From Undaria pinnatifida (Eukaryota; Sar; Phaeophyceae; Laminariales; Alariaceae): a DNA stretch of 64,000 nucleotides. The DNA lies in the NCBI GenBank assembly GCA_012845835.1, contig JABAKD010000005.1, positions 1,647,075-1,711,074 on the forward strand, written 5' to 3'. The notes under the pieces were generated by a model, which was not told the origin of the DNA, made no database searches, and saw only the letters and a program-made list of their open reading frames with translations. The position numbers and the translations under genes were made by a program. Position 1 is the stretch's first letter. Each line of letters starts with the position of its first letter. Of the stretch, positions 43,640 through 55,903 are shown in pieces.

Positions 43640-44920
43640 CAGCGACAAAAAAAACAACGATTGCGATGCCAACATGCAATCCGAAAAAAGCCCGGTTCGA
43701 CCGTTGGTGTAGAGGTTTTGGCCGTTTCTGATCTCGACTACCGCACGCAGGGAGACAGCCACGCCGCACGAATGAAAACAGCTCTGCCGCACACTCGAAG
43801 CCATCGATACCGTGCACGCATGATAACGGTGAGAGGCCGATATAGACTTTTCTGGCCTTGTCAAAACTCGGCCGATGTACACACAGGAACAGCGACCGGT
43901 ATTACCAATTCAGCCGGCCGACGACCGTCGATTGTATCCTAGGGGTGTTCCTTGCGCCCAATATATTTCCTCGTTTTGAGACCCACTTATATCGACAAAA
44001 AAAAACAGTGATTGATTGCCATACCATCACGCAAACGGCAGCAAACGATTTGGGAGTCGTTCTAGGCATTCTGGCCCTTCCAAACCCGAACCACAGAACT
44101 CATGAAAACAGTGTTACGCTAAATACGGATTGCTCTAATCATAGCGACGAAAAATACAGCCATTGGCCGTGATACCATCAAGGAAAAAATACGGCAATGC
44201 GCGGTATGGGCATTGACGAGACTTTCCCCCCGTATCGAACTCCGAGCAACGCACACATGAATACGGCACGACACCGCGTTGTTCAGAGTTACACAAACAC
44301 AACATCCATGCTCATTGTTCTATTATTTAATTGTACCCCATCACCAACAAACTAACCCAGTCAGCACTGACTGTTAGCTGAAGGGTTACGCTGCACCCTC
44401 ATGGCCCGCACGATTTTAATAAGCGATATGATGATCTGCGTGTCGATGGCGGTTGCAGCGTGGAGCTCCGTTGACCCCCTATATTTCACGATCAATCATC
44501 ATTTCTGGGTCCATTTATAGCGACCGCAAGAGGCGAGTGCGCGTAAATATCAAGAAACACGGCAACGAACGGTTTGGGTGTGTTGATTCAGGCCTTTCCA
44601 CCCTTTCGTATCCCGACCACAGCTACGATGACCTACGACAACACGGCTACGACAACCTATGATAACACGTGAAAAAATCGATCGACGTGATCAATTACGC
44701 CTGCAAGGACAGACGACCACCGATTGTAGCGCGGTACTCTTCTCGCCCTCATCACATTCTCCTTTCAACAATTCCCCGTCTGGGAACCATTTACAACGAA
44801 GAAGACACGAGGATGACGATGTTGTCGCGAGGGAACGGCAATAATCCGATAGAGAACACGTTTTGCTAACCCTTTCACACACCGACAACCGCACTCACGA
44901 AAACAGCGACGCAACACGAA
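43640..44920. repeat. Old degenerate satellite, roughly 200-300 bp period
   Basis: Recurring landmarks in a fixed order: CGACAAAAAAAACA, then GGTTTGGG or GATTTGGGAGT, a TTCTGGCC or GGCCTTTCC segment, and (A)TGAAAACAG or ACGAAAACAGC. Examples of the last lie near 43775, 44102 and 44893. Too diverged for exact borders. Confidence 0.45.
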
Positions 44921-46825
44921 CCCACGACCTCCGGGCGGAATAAGGTGCCGACCCATTGGAACCAGAACCCCAAGCCCTAACCTAGCCCCAAAATTGCAAG
45001 TGGTGCGATCAGCGTGCGGGGTGGGATTACGTTTTTGCCAATCCAAGGTAGGCGCGGTCTATACTCGACAACGTCTTTCACAACGCTCGAATACTTCAAG
45101 CCCAGATAATATCGAGTGGATTGCAATTTAGGTCTACAGTAGTTCTAAGATTGCAAGGACGTCTCTTCCTGTGCCTCGCCGAGCCGAGAGACGATTGACG
45201 TGGTGCAGAAAAAATCTACGCTTAAGTCGAACAAACAAGTCCCATGGCAGAGGCCAAAATCTAAAGCTGGTGTAGAATCCATATTGGTCACTGCAGTCCT
45301 TCCCTCTTCAGTGGAGGTGCTCTGTCCAGCCAGCCAAAAAAATGACAAAACAAAAACTGTTTCCCTCAAGAGAAATACGCCTCCATCACAATTTGATACC
45401 TATAATATGTGCCCTGTGCACACTAGCTAAGCACTTTCTACACCAAGGGTGTGCCTTGAACAAGCGGTAGTGTACATATTTAACGCGTTATATTCTTACC
45501 TCTCAGTGCCGCTCGTGCAAGGGAAGCTACCCAAACAACTGTAAATGCGTGCATAGCTCGCCATATGCACCGTAGTGATGGAGCGTTTGGTCGCGCTGCG
45601 CCAATAAGAGGTACAGGGTTCGCTCGAGCTGATGGTCGAGCTCCGGCAGCGAGCATGTAGCGGGGGGGGGTGCTGCCTTCACATTACATCGGTCCTTATC
45701 ACTTTAACACCTAGTGTTCATCTCGCCTCTTATCCTAGAGATACAGGAACGCGAAGAAAACGTCAGCGTACCGGGTACGAACAACGCAGGAAACAGCAAG
45801 CCTAAAAGAAGAAACTGGAAAGGAAGAAGTACAAAAGAACAGAAGGGCTACTGGAACATGTGACGCAACTGACTATGGGGATACAAATAGTCTAGTACAA
45901 TACCGTAACCCGGCTCACTTACCATGCGTGTTGCGAGCCCGACCACGATCTATGCATGTATCGGCTGCAAATGTACCCTATGAAGCAAACACCATGTCGA
46001 CCAAAACATTTTCGTATCACACTCCACAAACACACAACACACATACTCTTGATATTGGTAGCCTCGTAGCCGACGACGAAGCAAAGCGCAAACACAACTC
46101 AAACCCAACAAATACGCAAATGCTGTTGACATGTGATAAGCTTCGTGGCCGCCAAAGCAAACCAAGCAAAACAACAAGAACACATACTTCTATTACATAC
46201 AGTAGTAGAAGCTCTCGTGTAGCCGACGAAGCAACCCAGACCCCAAGGCAAGACTTAGCCTAACGGTGGCAGCTTCTCTTGGCTGCCTGTTCTCCCACCT
46301 CGACGCGCCCCGTTTCCTACCCTCTTGACTGAAGAATAAGGACCAACCGGGGCGGTCTACTGTTTGCTACCACTCTCTACGGAAATAAGAGGGCCGACGC
46401 GGCAATAGTAAGAATATCGAACGGTGTGTAAACTTCCATCCAGCGCGATGTACTTTCCACCTCCCCCTCGGAGTTTTCTTCGCGTCGTCCAACCCGAATG
46501 CACAACCACAAGCTCTCGATGAGACTCGAATATCAGCCGTGGCTTGCCTGCATCCGCATACACAGGCGTATCGATAGCGTCAGGTGTGGTTGGTCAGTCC
46601 GCGGAAGAACCATACGCTTTACGATGCTCTTGTCGTCGTCGTGTGCGCTAGCGCAGCCATAGCGGGGGTACCGTACGAACAGCGAGTAACTACTTGCTGC
46701 CGTGCTAGGCATCCACACGGGAAACCCAAAACTCTTGGTGACCCTCTAACGCCAGCGATGGTGTGCAAAGGTGCACTTCTGTAGCGCGAGGCGAAGAGCG
46801 CGATGCTGCTGAATCAACTATCCTT
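44921..46825. other. 3' flank of gene B, nothing certain
   Basis: A CCCTAACCTAGCCCC patch near 44978 is weakly telomere-like. A G-run lies at 45661. A local duplication around CTCGTAGCCGACGA (46063) and CTCGTGTAGCCGACGA (46212) is visible. No gene is supported. Confidence 0.35.
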
Positions 46826-47065
46826 TTAGCAAAGCACGTCCACCCAGGCCCGATCGTAATCCGGGAAATCTTTGGAGCACTGCCGGATAGCGTCGCCCAA
46901 AACCTCGTGGACTGCCGTGGTAAAGTGAACCACGTCCCAGAAAATAAACGTCTTCGGGTCCTCGCACATGGTAGCCGACGGGTTTCCCTCGAAGCATGTC
47001 TGGCAAGGGGACGTTGTGTCGGCGCAGAGGGCGCACTCCTCCTGGCATCCTTCGGCCCGGCCGGC
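46826..47065 (-). CDS. Gene B exon 10 (block V, stop)
   Basis: Acceptor TATGCTCCAG; 79 residues then TAA at 46828-46826. Contains seven cysteines in CxxCxLC- and CxxC-like spacing, then FIFWDVVHFTTAVH with the Asp-x-x-His of the SGNH catalytic site. Confidence 0.9.
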   Translation of the reverse strand, partial: AGRAEGCQEECALCADTTSPCQTCFEGNPSATMCEDPKTFIFWDVVHFTTAVHEVLGDAIRQCSKDFPDYDRAWVDVLC

Positions 47066-50000
47066 CTGGAGCATAGAGTACAGCATGCAAAATCACAAAA
47101 TCGAAACGAGGCACCACCGCGAGGAAAGTGACGGACTGGGGAAACATGCGAAGGTTTCCAGCAAATGAGGCGTGCTACAATTGGGGGAGCATATAGAATA
47201 GGGTATCATCTATGACAGATATGACAGATACGACAGAGATAGCACTTACGCTAGATAGAGGGTGGCACTACTTGTACCGACAGATTTTTAAGTAGGTAAG
47301 GGTAATTTGTTAACCAACAAGAAAAATGCCTTTTCCAGGAATCGTGACGCAAAAAAGCGAGAGACATGTTCACGGCTTGTGACATTTGTAAAACCAGTAC
47401 TTGAGAAAAAAACGTACATTGCTTCGCTTTTGCCCCATCATCTCAGACAACAATGGCCAAAGAAAACTCGACTATGACACCTAAGGCTAGCCCTGGGCGA
47501 AACCCTGACCAACTAACCCTTACACTAATCGTCTGCGAAACAAAATGGACTGCACGGGTAGTAGCCCGGGTCTGGGGCGGCGACTGGGGAGGAAAGGGAA
47601 GAAGGGAGGGGCGAAGATAACCCAAAGTGAAGCAGCTAAAACAAAACCAAAAACAAAACATGCGGAGGATCTCAAATCATTTTTGGAAAAAAAACTCAGA
47701 CAACTCGAACACTACCGCATGATATATATATATGGGGGAAGGAAGATTCACCGAGGATTTAGTAAGGACGATATCAACGTTTGTGCGGGAGCTGGGCCAA
47801 GCGGTAACCCAATGCGGGGAGAAACGGCCCACCTGGGTCCCCATAATCTCTGCCATGTCGTCAACGAAAAAGTCGAATGTGAGGCAGGGTGTGCCCAACG
47901 CGGGTTCGGATCCGGCAGTGAAGCCTAGATCCGTGAAGACTTCCGGCTTGTCGACGATTGCCTGCCAGAAAAGAAGAGAGGACACAAGAGGGAGATGGAG
48001 ATGAGAGGTTGGCAAACAAGTTGGGTCGATCACCAATCATGTAGGACGAATCTCAGATTACTAGTCAGAAGAGATATTGCACGAGGCTGGGGCGATGACG
48101 GAGATGACGGCGATGACGACGAGAAGACATGCGCTACTGTGGGGGTAGGATATGTTTTTGCCAAAAGGGCTGTCAGACGGAGGGGGGTTGAACTGACGGA
48201 AATATCCCACATCGTTGGAAACGCATTTATATGTTTTATGTAAAATACGCGGTAGGCGAGTTCAATTGATAGAGAGGTCGAAACTCACATTTGTAACCTG
48301 TGTGATACTTCGCCCCCGCATTTTGACAGACGTATTCATTCGTCTTCGGCCATTTATCATTTCTCTGGATGTTGGCAGGGTCAACAGGACAATTGTACCT
48401 AGGACGGTTTCGGTCCATAATCATTCTGCGCGATGATACATTTGTGGGCGCTTTTGAAATCATTCGTCGTGCGTCTAGGCCTTGGGGGACACTTTCGAAC
48501 CGTCAGGCTGCATGATAAATTTCTCAAAAAGTCAGAGCGGTCAGGCGAAGGGTTATACCTGGCAACATAGCTGCCTGCTCAAGTGCGGATTTCCACGAAA
48601 AGTTGAGCAGAAATAACGGAATTATAATCCGATGAACAATCCGATGAACGATCCGACGAACAATCCGATGGAACAATCTGATGAACAATCCCATGAACAG
48701 TCTCAAGGCCTGCAGAAGTACGCATACGACCAAAAGTGTTGCAAACACACACCAATGGTGTTACAAAACACAAAACTGTCTCCAACAAACGATGTTTGTT
48801 TGCCGAGTTCGCAGCTGAAACGTCCGGTAGAAAAGAAAAGGTCCGACCCATATACCATAGCATGGCCTTGCCCTTCAGAGGTGAGGTGAAATATAGAGCG
48901 TCTTGACATGAAAAATGGGGTGCTTAAAATCCACCCTACCGAAGGTATTTACAGTAGGAGTGGCGTGACGGAGTAGCGGGCAACGGGTTCAACATGTTCG
49001 CCTCTCCCTCTTCTGGCTCAAACTCACCGCAGTCAGGTTCAACAAGTTTAGGATCCGAACTTGGGGGAAGGTCTGGACTATCGGCTGGGTAGCTAGGTCC
49101 ACCTGGCGAGCAACCTCGTCCAAAGTGTCCGCCAGGCCTGCCGCGATGACACTCTGATAAGGAAACGATGCCGCCAAAGGGGGAGGGGGGGGGTCTTGTG
49201 TCTGTTAGCGTTCCAATGGTTGCATGCACGATCAGACTTTGAAACGCAGGAGATAACATGTTTTACGGCGGCTTGTGAGTAAACAACGCAATATATCCGG
49301 CACGCCTTGCGGCGATGGCAGCCAGAAAAATAGATAGCATCGCCAAGGGGGAGGGGGGGGGGGGGGGGGGGCAACACGGCTTAGTAAACTATACATGTCG
49401 CGATGGCACCTTTACCAAACGGCGTCAACAAGGCGAGGTGACAGCAAGACAACTAACCGTGACAAAATCACAGTACCCTTTGCTGCGACGTACAAACGGT
49501 GTTCCCAAAACGGGGAAAATACAGTTTTATGCGTGTGGCGTGTATCGCGGGCACAAAATGCCCCGGTAGGTGCAGTAGGTGTTGCTGTTTGAGTCGTTCT
49601 ACGGTAGCCCCCCCAACTTCTCTTTTAACGAAATCGCCGGTTTCAAAACCGGCTCCCGGTCGTTATCTCCTGCAACACGGTGTCCCTCGACACCCCGACG
49701 TCATCGATCGATAAACCTTTGCACACTAGAAAAAATGAGGATACTTTTCTTTTAACAGTATCCTTCCTTGTGTCGAGCAGCCCTGAAACGCTCGTTAAAG
49801 AAAACCGCTGGTTTTTTGGGGGGGCTATCGTAGAATCAGTCGTTTGTGTCTGTGTTTTGTGCGTGGAGATCATGCGCTACGGGAGAGGTCAAGTGCTCGT
49901 TTTTTCTCAGGCATACCTCACTTGAAGGGCTCTCGTATACCCTAACCCAAATGAACTAGTTGCATTTTAGATTGGGTTGCTTCGAGGAAAACGAAAGGGC

Positions 50001-50131
50001 TATCCGATGGACCACCCCATGACGGAAAAAAAACTTTCATAGAACATAGTCTACATACATACATTCATGTATCCATCCATCCATACATGCATACATACAT
50101 ACATACATACATACATGCATACATACATGCA

Positions 50132-50165
<34 letters not shown>

Positions 50166-53100
50166 CATACATACATACATACATACATACATACATACAT
50201 ACATACATACATACATACATACATACATACATACATACATACATACATACATACATACATACATACATACATACATACATACATACATACATACATACAT
50301 ACATACATACATACATACATACATACATACATACATACATACATACATACATACATACATACATACATACATACATACATACATACATACATACATACAT
50401 GCAAGGAATGGTATTGCAAACCGAGAATGGCTTTTGGGTTAAAAAAAACGCCGTCCGGAAAGGGCTTGAACCAAAAAGTGACATGCATTCCCCTATTACC
50501 CAAGCACGCATCCAAAAAACATACCTGGTACACAACTTCGACAATATCTCATAGTCTCCCCATGTAAGCATCCCCACACCGGTCAAGATACTTGATAGTT
50601 ACCCAGTTAAGCCTCCACACCGACCACAAAATGTAGCTCCCAGACATATCTCTTTGTACTCGAAGCATGTAACGGCCCACGAATAGAGTTTTTTCAAGTC
50701 CTAAAAATACGGGAAATGGCTGTTGCGGATCACTTGGACGGCATGGGCGTGCAGGAAAACCAACGGACGCAACGAATAGAGAGGAGAAATTGGCCGCTCC
50801 CCTTTGACCAGTGCAAGACTTTTTCCCGACAAAATACTTGAGGTAGCAGACAAATGAGTACGCTTCACAAGGGCTTGTCAGTAGGGCGCAGCCCACCGTT
50901 CAGGCTCGCCGACCATCCCCGCACTGCGCTTCGCGCTTGGTGCAAGAAAATTCAACCTGGTTGGTTGAAACCCGACGAGCTCCGCGCCGCCATTGAGCAT
51001 AGGCATGCGAGTGTATATGGACCTATCGACTACGAGCATGCACGATACGACACTTTCTATACGATGTGATTACCCTTTCTCTGCCGTATCTAGAGGCGCC
51101 TTCACCGGCTTTGTCCCACAAATTGTACCAGATAAAGCACCAAATAAATATAGTTCACTTTATAGAGGTGTTTAAGCTGTTTTTTGTGTTCTTGTGTTTG
51201 TTATTATTTGGTCAAATCGCGAGAGGGCGTGGACCCGCTCTAACCCGATCCCTAACCCTAACCCTAAGCCCAACCCCAAACCCTACCCCACGCTAGGGCT
51301 CCGACCGAAGCGCGGCTTCGCCGCGCGTTTTGGATAAGCTGATAAAAAAACGTGCGGGCCACATCACACATCGAAATGTATCTGGTACTTTATCTGGTAC
51401 CATTTGTGGGGTGACAACATGTCGCAAAGGCTACTACTACCGTAGGAGGCTCTAGATGGTGCACACAACGTGCAAAACAGGAGGCAGGCTCCTAATGCAA
51501 TGTACGGCAAAAAAGACGAGCACGCACAAATATTGGAGGTTTCTCTACTAGGAATAGAAACGGTGCTCCGTCTCGAACTGTTAACAGACGTTGGGTCAAT
51601 CGCCTAGTAACCAAGGCAAGCAAAAAAAGTGCGACCCCCTCTTCCGTCTCAACAGGCATGCGCGGCGAATTGCCGAAAGACTTACGCAAACCATAGATGA
51701 GCCCCCCCCCGCCGCTTTCGTCCCACAAGCGATGCGGGGTCATTGACCAGATCACTGAGGCAGGCGAAAAATAAGGGCGACCCCCCCGCTCCCTTAGCAT
51801 AGCATTGCACACTCACGGGGACTGCCTTGGAGGAAGGGAGGTTGGCGAGCAGAATTCTTCCGGTCACGCCGCGCTCAACAAGCCTGGCGACTCCTTCCTG
51901 CCAAGCGGTGACAAGTTCCTGAGGTATCCGTGGAAGGGAAGAATGTCGTGGGGGAGAGATTTTCCGGGCCGTCAAATCGTATGCATTCGAAGAGAGATGA
52001 CGAGTCGAAGGCAGGGAAGAGACAACAATCGTAACAGTGTTCCTATTGCGGGACTGCAGCCCACCTTAGGGGAACCACTGACTGAAAACTAGAATCCCAA
52101 GGCACTGTCAATGTTACAGTACACGGGTTGAACGTTGGGTTAGAGGCACCCCGCTCAAGCACCGGTAAACCACGATGTGAAAGTTCAGATACCACACTTG
52201 CCATGGCGGAAAGTAGGCGGACATGACAGAGGACTTACGCACACTTTTTTTGTAGTAGCATGATGGCTTGTGGAAGGGGCGAAAAATTTCGTGGGCGAAT
52301 GGATCCGTGGGTGGAATGATCCGTGGGTGAGAAGGACCATGGGGAAAAAGATCAGTCGGTGAGATGATCAGTGGAGGAAACGGTCCGTGGGCGAACAGAT
52401 AGGTTGGTGAAATAATCCGTGGGTGAGAGAATCCGTGGACAAAAAGATCCGTGGATGAACGTATCCGTGAGTGAAAAGAAAGCCGAGAGTGGACGGTTCC
52501 GTGAGTGAAAGGATCCGTTGTTGAATGATTCGTCGGTGCAAGGACCCGTGGGTGAAAGGAGCCTAGGGTGAAATACTCCATTGGTGAAACAATCCGTGGA
52601 TGAAACGATTCTTATGTGAAAGGATCCTTCGATGAAACGATCCGCGGACGAAATTACCTGTGAGTGCAAAACACCCGTTCGTTGGTGAAAGGATCCGTGA
52701 AAGGGTCCACATGGGTTGAAGAAAACGAGCGTGGAATGAATATATTTGAGACAATTAGACGACGGAATAATCCGGTGGAGGAAAGACCCGAGGAGGAAAG
52801 GATCCGTACGGTGGTACTCGTAGGTAACGGTTGTTGGTTGCTATATGCTGAAATGCGGACGACATCGTAGCTGAGCGAGGCTTCCTATCCTTTCATCAAG
52901 GGGCGCCTACCGCGGCGGAGGTAAAACGCAAACACGCTGCTCCAAGAACTCGCGCAGCAGGGTATTGGAAACCCCGTGAAAAATCTGTTGACGGTTGAGA
53001 ATTCTGAGAGTCGTATAGACGAATCTCGATCGGCGGCAGACACAAAACCCATCAAAAGCCAGGCATCAGCTATTTAGGGCGGAATCAAGCTTCAGCTGTC

Positions 53101-55867
53101 GAAAGGGATCTCTATTTTCAAGCGGCGTGCAAACTAGTAAGTCGCCTTGGCTCGCTTAAAGCAAGAAAAATAGGCAGTAAACAGTTGCGACGTGACAGCC
53201 AAGCCTGTTCCTTCTCTTGACGCTGACCTCTCTCACCGTGACCATCGGCGCGAAGGTAAGCTTGAAAGCTCCGGTTTTGAACGCGAAACTGTCATCGACA
53301 CAACCAGGTCTGCGTAGCTATCACCTCAACTCAGTCAATGAATCACCAACCCAGTTATAATCAATCCAACCCACAATCAATACAATCAAATCCACGCGAT
53401 CAGCTGAATCATCAACAAACCAATAAATCAACTAACCAACCACCAATCAACAAGTCAATTGATCAATCATGCTCGCACAAGCAACTTTTGTAATAGTCGA
53501 ATAATAATAATTAATCGAGCGACCAATCAATCAATCAATCAACTAATCAATCAAATTATACCAACCAAATGAATCAACCAACCAATCAACACGATAGCCG
53601 CTCTCACCGTGATCATCGGCACGAAGGAAAACTCCAAGGTTCCGTTGTTGGCCACGAAGACATCATCGAATGCTACCGGGTCCACATAGCCATCTCCTCC
53701 GGCAGAATAGCGGGCAAATGCTTGCAATAGGCGGTTTGGTTCGTTATTGCCGATAGCGATAACATGCGTGTAATCTGTGCAGAACAGGATACATACGTAG
53801 ATAGCAAGAGAGAAGGGATCGATCATAAGACAGCGCGGCTTTAGGGCAAAATATTTGTGGTATTGGTATTGTTGGTGGTGGTGTCGCTGCCTTTGCTGTT
53901 GTTGGTGTTGTCGCCGACTCCACGTTAGCGAGCAGGGGTTTGCAAGAGGTTATTCGGTTCGTCGCTCCCTACCGTCGATTGTGCAAGAAATATGTACAAG
54001 CGAGGCGGCGAGGGAACCCGAGAGCATAGGGGGATGATTCAAGGGTGTCCATGCATGGTAGGGCGCGGGAAAGCGAGAGCCACCTCGCAAGGAGTGTGGA
54101 TCAAGTCGGAGAGAGAGAAAAGCATGATTCTGAATGGCAGCTGCGCCATTCTACGCAGATGTTCTCACGATACTCCATACTCCGACCATACGCGGCGTAT
54201 CCACAGAGCAATCGTCTGGCGGTACGGTAAGCACTAACGCCGGGCAAGATACTGCGAGCAATGGTAACATGAGCAGTGCGTCATTCCAGGTACAAAACAC
54301 AATCCGCAGCACAGGCAACGTTCGCTTGTTCAAGCATCCCAAAACACGGTCTCGAAAACGGGCGGTATATTCGAGCGCAGCAGAGCAGCTTACCAAGAGT
54401 TTCGTCCGAGTGGTCGAGGACCTCGTTGAAGTACCGGGTAATCTGCTCGCTCAAAGTCTGCAGTAAAAAAGAATCATGACAACCGGCAACACCGAGAGGG
54501 AGGGATGGGGATTGTCCGTTGGATTCTGAACGGTTCTAGGTCAAACAGGTTTTGGATACTACAGCGGGACGTATGAGATCCTCTCCCGCCTCAATCACGC
54601 CCACGCATGGCCCTTTTAATACAATACTTCGAAGCATATATTAAGCACATCATCCGACTGCGTGGCGGTTAGAACCTCCGAAGTTGGGACTCACGAGCAG
54701 GGTTCAGAGGCTGCATATAGTTAGGCGCAGCTGCGTCCATCCTGCTACAATATCTTGTTGGTCACGACACTACTTCGCCGAGTATCCAACAATCGGAATC
54801 TATAATGTATAAAGCTTCAAATAATTATAACGACAAGAGCGAGCGATGGGGGTCGAAGATATCATAGGGTACTTCACCGTCCGCTACACTATGATAGTAT
54901 TTGATCTGTGACGCCAAAACGGCCCCAATATCCTTTCACGGAGGAGCCTACTGAACTATATCGGAATGCAGGACCCAATCCAATATCTGTCTAAAAGAAT
55001 CACTACGCTCGTGTAACATCTCACTGTATAATCCGCCATGCCATGGTACCTCGACGGTCCCGATATCCTTTCGCTGAAGAGCGAACCAACGCAACTTCCT
55101 GAGTTATTTTCATCCGACTAACATGCCGCAGTTGTGGGTGTGTGTGTCGTACATATTGGGAAACGCCACGTGAGTCAGTCAGTCAGTCAGTAAGTAAGTT
55201 AGAAGGCCTTTGTCCCGGATCCCAACTGTTGTGAAACTCGGTGGTGACGCCCAGCCAATTCACAACTGTGGCTAAAAGGAAGACTGCCTTCGACCAACCC
55301 TCTAACGCCTACCATTATTAACCCGTTCTACTCTAGTCCCACCCGTTCTACCGCAGTTCAAAGCGGTAGGAGTGCTAGCAGAGCTATGTACACAGTGGCT
55401 CTCTCTCCCCCCGACTACTGTACAGCAACTCACCGCGGTGGGAAACTCTTCGCCTTCGCCGGTGTACCCCGTACAGCTCTCACGAGAGCGAAACGCGTCC
55501 GAGGCGGACGCCGAGCTGGTCGCGAAGTTGTACTCCTGCAGTCCGTAGCAGTGCCATAACGTGAAAAAATCAGCACAGCATTAACGTTCACGCCGGAGAT
55601 ACGGAAAGGGAAACGAGCGCCATTTAGAGTGGGTCGCGATGTTTTCTGCTGCCCTCCGCGGCAGCGTCAGTCAATGGTAACTTCGGCTAACAATAGCGTC
55701 GATGCCAGCACAATACAAAGAGGGAGGGGGAGACCAACGCCGTTTATTCAAGTCACAACAAATTTTAGCGTGTGATCCATGTAATGCAAACGGCATCACT
55801 TCTGCAGGTCATCCACACAGCAGCACAACGAGCCCTGGCATGTGAACCGTATACAGCAGCAGCAGTG

Positions 55868-55903
<36 letters not shown>

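Larger units (their letters stand above)
49154..51816. other. Gene B intron 7 (2.7 kb, repeat-rich)
   Basis: Holds G-runs at 49185-49193 and 49351-49371, an R2 MITE (49595-49836), the ACAT microsatellite (50052-50400), a TACCTGGTA motif (50522-50530) and a CCCTAA tract (51250-51267). Confidence 0.7.
51919..53607. other. Gene B intron 6
   Basis: 1689 bp. Contains the GATCCGTGGGTGAAA array (52290-52830), a decayed duplicate of exon 6 (53237-53315) and a CAAT-rich tract (53331-53578). Confidence 0.7.

Noticed and set aside
50037-50586. Open frames of 119-173 codons on both strands
   Set aside because: They come from the ACAT microsatellite (Met-Tyr-Val-Cys and His-Thr-Tyr-Ile repeats).
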